DNA of 64,000 bases from Acidobacteriota bacterium (GTDB lineage: Bacteria > Acidobacteriota > Thermoanaerobaculia > Gp7-AA8), in NCBI GenBank assembly GCA_019244185.1, contig JAFATB010000014.1, forward strand, positions 313,587 to 377,586. The letters run 5' to 3'. Shown one piece after another: positions 16,031 through 25,399 of this stretch. Made by a program: the position numbers and the translations under genes. How positions within the stretch are numbered: position 1 is the stretch's first letter; the number at the start of each line of letters is the position of its first letter. The notes under the pieces were generated by a model that saw only the letters and a program-made list of their open reading frames with translations, had not been told where the DNA came from and did not search any database.

Positions 16031-17130
16031 GCCACCGCCTCCAGCACGCGCTCCCACGCCGCGAACGCGTGCTCCGGCGCGAAGCGCGCGAGATAGAGCT
16101 CGCGTCCGCGCCGTCCCATCTCCGCCGCCGCCTCAGGATCGGCGGCGAGCGTGCGGATCGCGCGCGCGAGTCCTTCCGCATCACCCGGCGCGACGACGAA
16201 ACCGCAGCGATGCGCGTCGATGATCCGCGCCAGCTCGCCGTCGCGCGCGCCGATGAAGAGCACCGGCCGTGCGACCGCGAGAATGCCGTAGAACTTGCTC
16301 GGGACGATCAGCCCTTCGAGCGACGGCTGCAGCGAGACGAGGTGCGCGTCGACGGACGAGAGGCTCGCGCTGAGCTCTTCGCGCGGAGCGTAACCGCGGA
16401 ACGTGACATTCGCGCCCGCGGCGCGTTTCACCGCATCGAGCTGCGCGCCGCCGCCGGTGAAGACGAACTGCACGTCCGGCAGCATGCGCGCGGCGGCGAG
16501 CATCGTGTCGAACTCGTGCGCGCGCCCGAGGTTGCCGGAGTAGCCGACGGAGAAGCGCGCGTCGTCGTGTACGATCGGCGCGAGCGCGGCGTCGGCCCAG
16601 TTGTGAATCACGACCGCGTTCGGCACGCGCGCGGCCATGAGATCGCCGAGGACGACGTTCGTGCGCGCGCGGCGCAGCGACCAGTCGCGCAGCCGGCGCA
16701 ACACGCGCGGCGCGCGGATGCCGAGCGCTTCCGCGACTTCGGGGAAGAGATCCTGCACCCAGTTGACGACGCGGCGTCCGGCCAGTGCGGCCACGACGGA
16801 CAGCAGCGGCGGATCGGTCATGGCGATGATGATCGCATCCCGCGAGCGCAACATCGCAAAGAACGCGCTCGCGTAAAACGTCAGGTAATCGAGCGCGCGT
16901 CCCGCCAGCCCGCCGCGTCCGAAGCGCGTCGACCAGACGCGCACGATGCGCACGCCCTGCACGCTTTCCCGCGAGGCGAGCCCCGCGCGCGCGTCGTCGT
17001 AGCGCTGCCGGCTCGTGACGGCCGTGACCTCGTGTCCGCGCGCCGCGAGATGAAACGCGAGATCGGACGCGATCTGACTTGTTGCAGAATGGTCGGGATG
17101 GAAGTAGCGATTCACCAAGAGCACGCGCAC
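16027..17130 (-). CDS. Glycosyltransferase family 4 (GT-B fold), WbuB-like
   Basis: A 367-residue GT-B enzyme. The N-terminal MRVLLVNRYFHPDHSATSQI and GHEVTAVTSRQRYDD are typical of the WbuB-like branch. C-terminal donor domain: VGYSGNLGRAHEFDTMLAAA, FRGYAPREELSASLSSVDAH, and the E-x7-E-like PSLEGLIVPSKFYGILAVAR. It should transfer a sugar from a nucleotide donor to a lipid-linked intermediate on the cytoplasmic face. Start GTG 17130; the conserved first strand leaves little room for another. Only two bases separate it from the divergent carbamoyltransferase start, and its 3' end is coupled to the unknown membrane protein downstream. Confidence 0.9.
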   Translation of the reverse strand: MRVLLVNRYFHPDHSATSQIASDLAFHLAARGHEVTAVTSRQRYDDARAGLASRESVQGVRIVRVWSTRFGRGGLAGRALDYLTFYASAFFAMLRSRDAIIIAMTDPPLLSVVAALAGRRVVNWVQDLFPEVAEALGIRAPRVLRRLRDWSLRRARTNVVLGDLMAARVPNAVVIHNWADAALAPIVHDDARFSVGYSGNLGRAHEFDTMLAAARMLPDVQFVFTGGGAQLDAVKRAAGANVTFRGYAPREELSASLSSVDAHLVSLQPSLEGLIVPSKFYGILAVARPVLFIGARDGELARIIDAHRCGFVVAPGDAEGLARAIRTLAADPEAAAEMGRRGRELYLARFAPEHAFAAWERVLEAVA

Positions 17131-17132
17131 GC

Positions 17133-18875
17133 ATGATCATTTTAGGCATCAACGCCCACCACGCCGATGCCTCCGCCGCGATCGTCGTCGACGGCAAGCT
17201 CGTCGCCGCCGCCGAAGAGGAACGCTTCCGCCGCCTCAAACACTGGGCCGGCTTCCCGAGCGCCGCGATCGAATACTGCCTGGCCGAGGCCGGCGTGGGG
17301 ATCAACGACGTCGACCACATCGCCGTCAACCGCGACCCGAACGCGCGCCTCATCCAGCGCGCGAAGTTCCTCGTGAAGAACCGCCCGTCCCTCGGCGCGG
17401 TGAAGCGGCGGCTCGAGAACCGCGCGAAGATCCGCGATCTCAAAACGGAGCTCGTCGAAACGTTCCGGCTCGACTCCTTGAAGCCCGCCCTGCATCATGT
17501 CGAGCACCACCGCGCGCACCTCGCGTCGTCGTTCTTCGTCGCGCCGTTCGAGGAAGCGGCGGTGCTGTCGATCGACGGCTTCGGCGATTTCGTGAGCTCG
17601 ATGTGGGGCGTCGCGCGCGGCAATCACATCGAGGTCCTCGGCGAGATCGGCTTCCCGCACTCGCTCGGCATCTTCTACACAGCGATGACGCAGTACCTCG
17701 GCTTCCCGCACTACGGCGACGAGTACAAGGTCATGGGCCTCGCGCCGTACGGGCAGCCGTCGTTTCTGAAGGAGATGCGCGACATCGTGCACGTCGAGAA
17801 CGGCCGCTTCGCGCTGAACCTCGACTACTTCACGCATCACACCGCGGGCCTGGACATGACGTGGCAGGGCGGCTCGCCGACGATCGGCCCCGTGTTCTCG
17901 GAGAAGCTCGTCGAGCTGCTCGGCCCCGTGCGCGATCCGCGCGATCCGATGGAGCAGCGCCACAAGGATCTCGCCGCGTCGATGCAGGCGATGTTCGAGG
18001 AGGCGTACTTCGCGCTCGCGAATGCGCTGCACGCGAAAACAAAGCTCTCCGCGCTCTGCCTCGCCGGCGGCTGCGGCTACAACAGCGTCGCGAACGGGCT
18101 CGTGTTCGATCGCTCGCCGTATCGCGATCTCTACATCCAGGCGGCGGCGGGCGATGCGGGCGGCGCGATCGGCGCGGCGTACTGGGTCTGGAACGAGACG
18201 CTGCATCAGCCGCGCGGCTTCGTGATGGATCACGCGTACTGGGGTCCGCAATACGACGACGACGCGGTCGACCGCGCGGTCGCGGCGCGCAAGGCGGATC
18301 TCGACGAGGCGCACTGCACGATCGAGCGCGTGCACGACGAGCGCGCGCTCTGCGCGCGGACGGCGGCGCAAGTCGCCGAGGGGAACGTCGTGGGCTGGTT
18401 CCAGGGGCGGATGGAGTGGGGGCCGCGCGCGCTCGGCAACCGCTCGATCGTCTGCGATCCGCGCCGCGCGAACATGAAGGACATCCTCAACCAGAAGATC
18501 AAGCGGCGTGAGTCGTTCCGTCCGTTCGCGCCGTCGATCCTGCGCGACGCCGTGGGCGATTGGTTCGAGACCGACTACGACGTGCCGTTCATGCTGCAGG
18601 TCTACCAGATCCGCGAGGAAAAGCGCGCGCAGATTCCGGCAGTGACGCACGTGAACGGCTCGGGGCGGCTGCAGTCGGTGACGGAGGCGCAGAATCCGCG
18701 CTACTACCATCTCATCGAGGCGTTCCGCGACGCGACCGGGATTCCGATCGTGCTCAACACGTCGTTCAACGAGAACGAGCCGGTCGTGAACAATCCGGCC
18801 GAAGCGCTCGACTGTTTTCTGCGCACGAAAATGGATCTGCTCGTGATGGGCGATCTGATGATCCAGCGGGTCTGA
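17133..18875 (+). CDS. Carbamoyltransferase, NodU/CmcH family
   Basis: A 580-residue enzyme of full family length. N-terminal Kae1/YgjD-like domain: MIILGINAHHADASAAIVVD, LVAAAEEERFRRLKHWAGFP, histidine motif HHVEHHRAHLASS, AVLSIDGFGDF. C-terminal domain: GWFQGRMEWGPRALGNRSIV, DILNQKIKRRESFRPFAPSI, and IPIVLNTSFNENEPVVNNPA. It transfers carbamoyl from carbamoyl phosphate to a hydroxyl group. In this setting a carbamoylated sugar of the surface glycan is the likely product, as with NodU on Nod factors or O-antigen carbamoylation. The start is fixed by the conserved N-terminus. Confidence 0.95.
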   Translation: MIILGINAHHADASAAIVVDGKLVAAAEEERFRRLKHWAGFPSAAIEYCLAEAGVGINDVDHIAVNRDPNARLIQRAKFLVKNRPSLGAVKRRLENRAKIRDLKTELVETFRLDSLKPALHHVEHHRAHLASSFFVAPFEEAAVLSIDGFGDFVSSMWGVARGNHIEVLGEIGFPHSLGIFYTAMTQYLGFPHYGDEYKVMGLAPYGQPSFLKEMRDIVHVENGRFALNLDYFTHHTAGLDMTWQGGSPTIGPVFSEKLVELLGPVRDPRDPMEQRHKDLAASMQAMFEEAYFALANALHAKTKLSALCLAGGCGYNSVANGLVFDRSPYRDLYIQAAAGDAGGAIGAAYWVWNETLHQPRGFVMDHAYWGPQYDDDAVDRAVAARKADLDEAHCTIERVHDERALCARTAAQVAEGNVVGWFQGRMEWGPRALGNRSIVCDPRRANMKDILNQKIKRRESFRPFAPSILRDAVGDWFETDYDVPFMLQVYQIREEKRAQIPAVTHVNGSGRLQSVTEAQNPRYYHLIEAFRDATGIPIVLNTSFNENEPVVNNPAEALDCFLRTKMDLLVMGDLMIQRV

Positions 18876-18889
18876 TGAAGCGGCACTGA

Positions 18890-20053
18890 ATGAAGCGCGT
18901 CTGGATTGCGGCAGCCGCATACGCGGCGGTGCTTCTCGCACTGGGCGCTTTGCATTACTGGCGCGCGCCGCTCGGTTTCGACGAGGCGCATTTCTACGCG
19001 CCCGCGGTCGACTACTTCGCTGCGCGCCTTCCCCACGTGCCGCTCGACTATCCGATGCCGATGCCGCCCCTCGGATTGCTGATTCAGGGCTCGCTGGCGC
19101 GGCTCGGCGCGAGCGTGGCGATGCTGCGCGCGCTGACCACGCTCGCCGCGGTCGGCATCGTCTGCGTCACGGCGGCGCTGCTCGCGGAGCGCGACTCGTG
19201 GCGCGCGGCGCTGCTGGTGGTGATGAGCGGCTGCTATCCGCCGCTGCTGGCGAACGCGTTTTCACTGAAGCACCACGAGATCGCGATCGTGCTCATGGCC
19301 GTCGCATATCTCTGTGCGCAGCGCGGGCGGCGGTGGACGGCGGTGCTGATCCTCGCCGCCGCGGCGATCATTCATCAGGCCGCGGCGGCGATGGCGATCG
19401 CGCTGGCGCTGCGCGCGCTGCTGCGCCGCATGCCGCGCGAGATGGTGCTGTACGGACTGTCGCTCGTGCCGCTCGCCGCGCTCGTGCTGTACTGGCGCGG
19501 CGCGGTGCCGCCGGCGTTCACGGCCGCGGCGATCGGGCGTCCCGTGCAGGGATTGAATCCGCGCGCGCCCCTTGGCCTCCTGGTCATGGCCGGCGTCTGG
19601 ATCGTGCCGCTGCTGCGGGTCCCGTGGAAGCGCGCGCTGACGACGACGGCGATCGCGGTACCGTTCACCGCGGTCTGGACGTATGCGACGCGGCTCATGG
19701 ATCGCACGGCGACGATCAACGACTATCTGGCCGGTCCGGTCGCGACGCTCATCGCGGCGTCGCATTCGTATGCGTTTGCCATCGCGGCCGCCGCGCTCCT
19801 GGCCGCGTTTGGCGCGACGCTCTTCACGACGCCGCGCAACGACGAGATCGACGAGCTGCGCGTCTGGACGGTCGCCGCGGCCGGACCGGTCGTGGCGATG
19901 TCGGTGACCTACGAGCTCTACTTCGCGCCGTTCGTCACGATCGCGTGGCTCATCCTGCGCCGGAGCATCGTCGCGTCGCGTTCGCGGATGATGGTTGCGT
20001 ACGAGCTGCTCGTCATCGCCGCCGCGTTCGCGTTCCTCATCGCGAAGGCCTGA
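18890..20053 (+). CDS. GT-C-like integral membrane protein (glycosyltransferase 39/83 style)
   Basis: A 387-residue protein with about ten membrane segments. After the first segment comes the acidic loop FDEAHFYAPAVDYF, the usual position of the catalytic Asp/Glu of GT-C enzymes that use polyprenyl-phosphate sugars. Otherwise it is variable and hydrophobic (LLVVMSGCYPPLLANAF, LILAAAAIIHQAAAAMA). It is probably a periplasm-facing glycosyltransferase decorating the glycan. It starts 14 bases after the carbamoyltransferase stop, so the two likely share an mRNA. Its last 17 bases overlap the convergent glycosyltransferase at 20037. Confidence 0.72.
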   Translation: MKRVWIAAAAYAAVLLALGALHYWRAPLGFDEAHFYAPAVDYFAARLPHVPLDYPMPMPPLGLLIQGSLARLGASVAMLRALTTLAAVGIVCVTAALLAERDSWRAALLVVMSGCYPPLLANAFSLKHHEIAIVLMAVAYLCAQRGRRWTAVLILAAAAIIHQAAAAMAIALALRALLRRMPREMVLYGLSLVPLAALVLYWRGAVPPAFTAAAIGRPVQGLNPRAPLGLLVMAGVWIVPLLRVPWKRALTTTAIAVPFTAVWTYATRLMDRTATINDYLAGPVATLIAASHSYAFAIAAAALLAAFGATLFTTPRNDEIDELRVWTVAAAGPVVAMSVTYELYFAPFVTIAWLILRRSIVASRSRMMVAYELLVIAAAFAFLIAKA

Positions 20054-20789
20054 GCAGTTCCCACGACAGCATCAGCTCCGCGAGGAAGCGCTCGAGCGTG
20101 TAGCGCAGGCCGACCGCGCCGTCGCGGATCACGCCGCGCACGAAGAGCGTGTGCAGCACGACGGCGAAGGGCGCGACGACGATCAGCTTGCGCACGCGCG
20201 CAGCGGCGTTGAGCGTCTTCGGATCGGCGGTGCGCAACTTCTCCGCTTCCTGGCGCATGTAGCGACGCTGCCGTTGGAGGAAGCGGCGGAAGTCTTTGCG
20301 GTCGTCGTGAATGATGCGTCCGCGGAGATGGCCCGGTTCCGCGTCGGGCGTGAATCGCGGCGTGTGGCCATCCTGCCAGACGCGCACGTGGTCGCGGTGA
20401 AAGAGCACGATGCGCGGCGGATACAGCGACGCGCGCAGCGGCTTGCCGCCAATCGCGTACGTGAAGCCGATGATGTACGCGTCGCGGTCCGGCGCGAGCG
20501 CGCGCAGCTCGTCCACGAGCTCCGGCGTCACGAAGTAGTCGGCGTCGAGCAGCAGCATCCACGGCGTGCGCGCGGCGGCGATGCCGTGGTTCGACTGTCC
20601 GGCGATCGAGTCGATCGCGCGCGAGAGCACGCGGACGTTGGGAAAGCTGCGCGCGATCTCCACGGTGCGATCGGTGGAGAGGCTGTCGACGACGATCACC
20701 TCGGCCGCCCACGTCAGCTGGCCGAGCGTGCGGGCGATGTTCGCCTCCTCGTCGCGCGTCAGGACGACCGGTGTGATCTGATCGAGCAC
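20037..20789 (-). CDS. Glycosyltransferase family 2, WaaE/KdtX-like
   Basis: A 250-residue GT-A enzyme: ITPVVLTRDEEANIARTL, EVIVVDSLSTDRTVEIARSF, GQSNHGIAAARTPWMLLLDA with the DAD metal motif, then EPGHLRGRIIHDDRKDFRRF, as in the WaaE-like glucosyltransferases of LPS core. A C-terminal amphipathic or membrane-associated part (VVAPFAVVLHTLFVRGVI) follows. GTG 20789 is chosen because AAGAGG lies seven bases upstream; the start lies inside the preceding gene (31-base overlap). Second of two coupled genes on the minus strand. Confidence 0.88.
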   Translation of the reverse strand: MLDQITPVVLTRDEEANIARTLGQLTWAAEVIVVDSLSTDRTVEIARSFPNVRVLSRAIDSIAGQSNHGIAAARTPWMLLLDADYFVTPELVDELRALAPDRDAYIIGFTYAIGGKPLRASLYPPRIVLFHRDHVRVWQDGHTPRFTPDAEPGHLRGRIIHDDRKDFRRFLQRQRRYMRQEAEKLRTADPKTLNAAARVRKLIVVAPFAVVLHTLFVRGVIRDGAVGLRYTLERFLAELMLSWELLRPSR

Positions 20790-21865
20790 GAATACGCCTC
20801 TTCCATCTGCTGCGCCACGCGTTCCCACGTGAAGCGCGATTCCACGAGCGTGCGGCCGTTGCGTCCCATCTGCGCGCGACGCGCGCCGTCCGCGAGCAAC
20901 TCTCCGACGCGTTCCAGTCCGACGACGCCGGCATCCGCGCGCACGACGTCATCCGCGAGACCGACTTCGGACGAGAGCACGACCGGCGTCTCCATCGCCA
21001 GCGCTTCCAGCACCGCGTTGCCGAAATTCTCCGAGCGCGACGGCAGCACGAAGAGCGCCGCGCGCGCGAGCAGCTCGTCTTTCGCCGCGCCGTAGACCGC
21101 CCCCGGAAACGTCACGCGCGCGGCGACGCCGCGTTGCTGCGCGAGCGCCTGCAGCTTCGGCGTCAGCTGTTCCTCATCGTTGCCGGCGATGACGAGGTGC
21201 GCGTCCGGCGGCAGCGCCTCGATGGCGCGGTCGAGTCCTTTCTTCCAGTTGATGCGGCCGAGAAAGAGCAGCATGCGCTCGTCGCGCGCGACGTCGGGAC
21301 GCGGCGGGACGTCGACGCCGTTCGGCACCACGAAAGGCGACGGCAGCGGCACGCCGGTGCGTTTCGCGTCGTCCCATTCGAGCCGCGAGGTGAAGTGGAT
21401 CGCGGCGGCGCCGGCGAGGGCGCGGCGTTCGACGAGGCGCAGCCAGAGCGTTTTCGCGGCCCGGCTCTTCGCGCGGATCAGCTCCGGCACGAGCATGCCG
21501 CGCGGCGTGATGACGTACGGTACGCGATGCCGCCGCGCGCGCCGCGCCGCGGCGACGCCCGGCCAGAGATAGACGGCGTGGCTGTGCACGAGGTCGGCGT
21601 TCGGCACTTCCGTCTCGAGGGCGCGCCGCATCTCCGGAGACCAGTAGAGGCGGGGAAACGGCGAGGCGCAGTAGCGGACCTCGACGCCGTCCATCGTGAC
21701 GGAAGGCGGGACGTCCAGCGTGCCGTCGCCGTCGACGCTGGTGGTCAACACCTTGACTTCATGGCCGCGCGCCGCGAGGGCCTTGCAGAGTCCGTGGACG
21801 GCCACGATCGGGCCGCCGTAGCGGCGCGCCGGGAGATACGTCGGGACGACGTGGAGCAGCCTCAC
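20759..21865 (-). CDS. Glycosyltransferase family 4
   Basis: A 368-residue GT-B enzyme. Acceptor domain: MRLLHVVPTYLPARRYGGPI, GHEVKVLTTSVDGDG, LVHSHAVYLWPGVAAARRAR. Donor domain: LFLGRINWKKGLDRAIEALP, HLVIAGNDEEQLTPKLQALA, LPSRSENFGNAVLEALAMET with the E-x7-E motif. Cytoplasmic, using a nucleotide sugar. Start GTG 21865, followed upstream by the ligase gene with a 15-base gap. Confidence 0.92.
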   Translation of the reverse strand: MRLLHVVPTYLPARRYGGPIVAVHGLCKALAARGHEVKVLTTSVDGDGTLDVPPSVTMDGVEVRYCASPFPRLYWSPEMRRALETEVPNADLVHSHAVYLWPGVAAARRARRHRVPYVITPRGMLVPELIRAKSRAAKTLWLRLVERRALAGAAAIHFTSRLEWDDAKRTGVPLPSPFVVPNGVDVPPRPDVARDERMLLFLGRINWKKGLDRAIEALPPDAHLVIAGNDEEQLTPKLQALAQQRGVAARVTFPGAVYGAAKDELLARAALFVLPSRSENFGNAVLEALAMETPVVLSSEVGLADDVVRADAGVVGLERVGELLADGARRAQMGRNGRTLVESRFTWERVAQQMEEAYSCSIRSHRSS

Positions 21866-21880
21866 GCGGGCGCTACGGTG

Positions 21881-23278
21881 CTACGCGGTCGCCGGTGCCG
21901 TCAACTGCTGCGGCTGCGCGGCGTCGCTCTTCTCCGCCGCCGGCAGACGCTCGTCGAGCGCGGCGGTGGCGAAGAGACAGCCGATGAGGAACGCCGTGAA
22001 GAGCGACAGCACGGCGTCCGTGTACGCCTGCGCCGAGGCGGTGAAGGTGGCCGCGTTCGCGAGAAAGAGGCCGAACAGCGAGACGCGGCCGAGCTGCGAG
22101 GAGCCGGGGACGTCGGGGATCTTCGTCAGCCGCATCAGCATCGCCAGGAGCAGCCACGCGACGAACGCGATGGCGAGGAGACCGGGCAGGCCGACTTCGA
22201 TGGCCAGCTTGCCGAGGCCGCCTTCCTGCCAGCCGAGCTGCTCGGTGCTGCCCTTGAGCACGTGCTGCGCGCCCTGCGTCGCCGTGCCGAGTCCCGCGCC
22301 GAGGAAGCCGTATTGCTGGAACGTGGCCCACGCGCCGCCCTCGAGTCGATGCGTGATCTCGTCCTGCGACGCGGCGGCGGCGCGCGCGTACGCGCTCGAC
22401 TGCTGCCCCGCGGCGATGTGGTGCATGACCGTCCAGAGGATCAGCATCACGCCCGCGAGCGAGAACACCTGCGCGTTCTGCACGCGGCGGAAGTAGCGCC
22501 ACAGCACGACCGCGGCGTAGACGACGACGAAGTACGTCGCCTTGCGGCGGCCGGCGATGAGACAGGTGAGGAACGCCCACGCGGAGACGCTCATCCAGAT
22601 CAGCACCTGCTTGCGCACGCCGGAGCGCAGGGCCATGGTGATGGCGATGGCGGTCAGCGTGGCCGCGTGCCACCCCATGATGTCGGGGCTGCGGTAGAAG
22701 CCGGAGAGGAGGCGCACTTCCATGCCGCTGAAGTAGCGGATGTAGTCGACGCCCGGCTGCGCGACCAGTCCCAGCACCGGCGACCGCACGCGGAAGTACT
22801 CGAGGATCGTGCCGATGAGCGCGATGGACGTGATGGCCGCGTAGACGCGGTAGAGCTGGTAGAGCTGCTCCTCGCGCTGGAGCCACGTGTAGCCGAGGAT
22901 GATCGCGGGGAGCGGCGCGAGATAGGTGAAGAGGCCGAGCATCGGCACCTTCCAGTTGTCGACGCCGTACGTCACCAGGCCGTTCATCGCCGCGATGGCC
23001 AGCGTGAGAATGAGGATGAACGTCGCGGAGTAGAGGTTGGCGAAGCGCCGGCTGAAATCCGTCAGCGCCGCGGCCATCTCCTTGCGCGCGGTGAAGAGGA
23101 TCATCGCGTAGATGAGGATGATGCTGAACGAGATGGTGACCGGCGTGCCGGGCGTGAGCTTGCGCACCGGATCCTGCAGCACGCCGCAGGCGAGCAGCAG
23201 ATACCAGCCGCGGCGCCAGTCGAGGCTGGCGTACGCGGTGCAGCCCGCGAGGAGCATGAGGTAGGCGATCAGCGCCAT
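21881..23278 (-). CDS. O-antigen polymerase / ligase-like integral membrane protein
   Basis: About 465 residues with 11-12 membrane segments (LIAYLMLLAGCTAYASL, FILILTLAIAAMNGLV, GLLAIAFVAWLLLAMLM). A periplasmic loop holds GFYRSPDIMGWHAATLTAIA and a second one FQQYGFLGAGLGTATQGAQH with GGLGKLAIEVGLPGLL, the pattern of the Wzy_C/WaaL superfamily. It is a candidate for the polymerase of the repeat unit built by the flanking glycosyltransferases. ATG 23278 is the first normal start after the upstream gene ends at 23308; a TTG five codons earlier is possible. Confidence 0.82.
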   Translation of the reverse strand: MALIAYLMLLAGCTAYASLDWRRGWYLLLACGVLQDPVRKLTPGTPVTISFSIILIYAMILFTARKEMAAALTDFSRRFANLYSATFILILTLAIAAMNGLVTYGVDNWKVPMLGLFTYLAPLPAIILGYTWLQREEQLYQLYRVYAAITSIALIGTILEYFRVRSPVLGLVAQPGVDYIRYFSGMEVRLLSGFYRSPDIMGWHAATLTAIAITMALRSGVRKQVLIWMSVSAWAFLTCLIAGRRKATYFVVVYAAVVLWRYFRRVQNAQVFSLAGVMLILWTVMHHIAAGQQSSAYARAAAASQDEITHRLEGGAWATFQQYGFLGAGLGTATQGAQHVLKGSTEQLGWQEGGLGKLAIEVGLPGLLAIAFVAWLLLAMLMRLTKIPDVPGSSQLGRVSLFGLFLANAATFTASAQAYTDAVLSLFTAFLIGCLFATAALDERLPAAEKSDAAQPQQLTAPATA

Positions 23279-23307
23279 CGCAGCGTTGAGCAACCGGTGA
23301 CGGACAA

Positions 23308-24204
23308 CTATTCCCTTCGCCCCTGATGTTGCGCCTGACGCCGCGCACGTAAAGCCGCCGCGAGGCCGCGCAGTTCGCCGACGAGCTTCGGCGCGATCGC
23401 CCACGGATGCCTGAGGTGATAGCCGGTGGCGACGTTCTGCCGCAGGCGGCGCAGCGCGTAGCGCCAGAAAGCCGGCACGTGTCTACGAGCGAAATAGTAG
23501 TCGCCCATCGAATGGGCGGGGGAGGCGCTGGTGCGGTGGTCTCCGTACGCGCGCACGCCGCCGGTGGGGATCTTGAGATGCCGGATCGACGCGCGCGGCT
23601 CGTAGCGGATGCGGCCGCCCGCCTCGACGAGACGCAGCGCGAAGTCGGTCTCGAAGCGATACGCGGCGGCGATGAAGCGCTCGTCGAAGCCGCCGATCGA
23701 CAGCGCCCGCGCGCGGTCGACGGAGAGATTGCCGGCCATGACGTTCTCGACGTCGCACGCTTCGTCGTGATGGAAGCGGAACTCGAGGTCGCGGATCGCG
23801 CCGCGGTGCAGCGTCGCGTCGTCGTAATGCCGCGGCGTCTCGCCCGGCTGCAGCACCTGTCCCACCACCGCCCACACGCCCGGCGTCTGCAGTGCCCGCG
23901 CGTGCGCGGCCACGAGGTCGGGCGCCGGCGCGATGTCGTCGTCGAGGAAGAGCACGTACGGGTTGCGCGCTTCCGCGAGCGCGACGTTCATCGCGTGCGG
24001 GATCGACGGCGCGTCGAGTCGGATGACGCGGATCGCGCCCTCGGCTTCCCACGCGCGGAGCCGCGCGTCGATCTCCGGCGGATGCGCGCGGGTCTGGTCG
24101 ACGAGCACGATCTCGTCCGCGCGCGGCGCCAGCGCGAGCAGCAGCGGGATCGTCTCGACCAGCACCGCGCCGCGGTTGTACGTCGGGATGGCGATGGTCA
24201 ACAT
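23308..24204 (-). CDS. Glycosyltransferase family 2
   Basis: A 298-residue GT-A enzyme: MLTIAIPTYNRGAVLVETIP, ADEIVLVDQTRAHPP, NPYVLFLDDDIAPAPDLVAA with the DDD metal site, then VMAGNLSVDRARALSIGGFD ending in ERF and a C-terminal basic tail (LRARRQAQHQGRRE). The ATG at 24204 lies inside the last codons of the preceding gene (seven-base overlap). By context it adds one sugar of the surface glycan. Confidence 0.9.
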   Translation of the reverse strand: MLTIAIPTYNRGAVLVETIPLLLALAPRADEIVLVDQTRAHPPEIDARLRAWEAEGAIRVIRLDAPSIPHAMNVALAEARNPYVLFLDDDIAPAPDLVAAHARALQTPGVWAVVGQVLQPGETPRHYDDATLHRGAIRDLEFRFHHDEACDVENVMAGNLSVDRARALSIGGFDERFIAAAYRFETDFALRLVEAGGRIRYEPRASIRHLKIPTGGVRAYGDHRTSASPAHSMGDYYFARRHVPAFWRYALRRLRQNVATGYHLRHPWAIAPKLVGELRGLAAALRARRQAQHQGRRE

Positions 24205-25367
24205 GTGGACCTCAGCGCCTCCAGCACGCCGCGGACGCCGGCGGCATAGTCCCACGCGGCGATGATCTCGCGCGAGCGCTCGCCCATGCGCGCGCGCAAC
24301 GCGCGGTCCTCCGCGAGCGCATCGAGCTGCCGCGCGAGCGTCGCCGCATCGCCCGCCTCGAAGACGAAGCCGTTGTCGCCGTCGCGCACGATGTCGCCCG
24401 CCGAGCCGGAGGCGCTCGTGGCGATGACCGGGAGGCCGCAGGCCATGGCTTCGTTCACGACGGCGCCGCGCGGCTCGTACGTCGACGGCAGCACGAAGAC
24501 GTCGCCCATCGCGTAATGCCGCGGCAGGTCGCGCTGGTTGATGAAGCCGGGGAAGCGCGCATCGAGCCCGCGCGCGCGGGCGAACGCCTCGAGCTCGTCG
24601 CGCAACGCGCCGTGGCCGAGGAAGACGACGGTGGTGCGGGCGCGGTGGCGCATCGCGTCGACCGCGCGGAGGAGCGTCATCGGATCTTTGCGCGGCAGCA
24701 GCTTCGCGGAGTAGATGACGACGAAGCGGTCGTCGTCCGCGCCGAAGCGCGCGCGCAGCGCCGCCCGCTCGCCCGGCGCGAAGCGGCTCTCGTTCGCGAA
24801 ACGGTCGTTGTCGATCGCCCACGGCACGGAGAAGAAGCGCCGCCGGTCCGCGCCGAAATGCGCGTAGTAATCGGCGTTCGTGTTGCCGGAGACGAGGAAG
24901 CCGTCGACGAGCGCGAAGAGCGCGCGCCGCAGTCCGTGCGCGAGACTGCCGCCGCGCGGAATCTCGTTGCTGTCGCCGTAGACGAACACCGGCAACCCCC
25001 GCATGCGGCACGCGGCGAGCGCGAGGAGCGACGTGATCGTGCCCCAGCCGAGGAAGAGAATCGCGGCGTCGTAGCGGCCGAAGAGAAGCTGCGGGACGAT
25101 GCCGGGATTGACGAGCCGCGCCCACCCTTCGCCGCGCCCGAAGTTGCGGAGAAACACGTGGCGATAGCCGGCCAGGAGATCGACGTCCCACTGCAGCGTC
25201 GTCTGCATCTCCGCGTCGTGATACGTCTCCGCGCCGGCGCGCGAGCCGTAGAACACAGTCAGGTCGAGCTCCGGATGCGCGGCGAGGAGCCGGTAGAACG
25301 GCGCCTGGTACTGGATGACGTGCGAGGCGAGAAGCGCGACGCGATACACGCGCGGCCATGATCGCAT
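24198..25367 (-). CDS. Glycosyltransferase family 4
   Basis: About 389 residues, GT-B fold. N-terminus VYRVALLASHVIQYQAPFYR, RYDAAILFLGWGTITSLLAL. Donor domain: VIYSAKLLPRKDPMTLLRAV, VVFLGHGALRDELEAFARAR, LPSTYEPRGAVVNEAMACGL (E-x7-E), GLPVIATSASGSAGDIV. Two starts compete: ATG 25367, close to the conserved first strand, and ATG 25403, which overlaps the upstream stop as ATGA but would add a 12-residue Ala/Thr-rich leader. The shorter is given here. Confidence 0.88.
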   Translation of the reverse strand: MRSWPRVYRVALLASHVIQYQAPFYRLLAAHPELDLTVFYGSRAGAETYHDAEMQTTLQWDVDLLAGYRHVFLRNFGRGEGWARLVNPGIVPQLLFGRYDAAILFLGWGTITSLLALAACRMRGLPVFVYGDSNEIPRGGSLAHGLRRALFALVDGFLVSGNTNADYYAHFGADRRRFFSVPWAIDNDRFANESRFAPGERAALRARFGADDDRFVVIYSAKLLPRKDPMTLLRAVDAMRHRARTTVVFLGHGALRDELEAFARARGLDARFPGFINQRDLPRHYAMGDVFVLPSTYEPRGAVVNEAMACGLPVIATSASGSAGDIVRDGDNGFVFEAGDAATLARQLDALAEDRALRARMGERSREIIAAWDYAAGVRGVLEALRSTC

Positions 25368-25399
25368 CGTTGCCGTCGCCGCGGTGTTCTTCGCCGCAT

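Noticed and set aside
17133-18875. Carbamoyltransferase as a sign of an antibiotic biosynthesis cluster
   Set aside because: The family includes antibiotic enzymes, but all neighbours are glycan enzymes and no polyketide, peptide or aminoglycoside genes are present.
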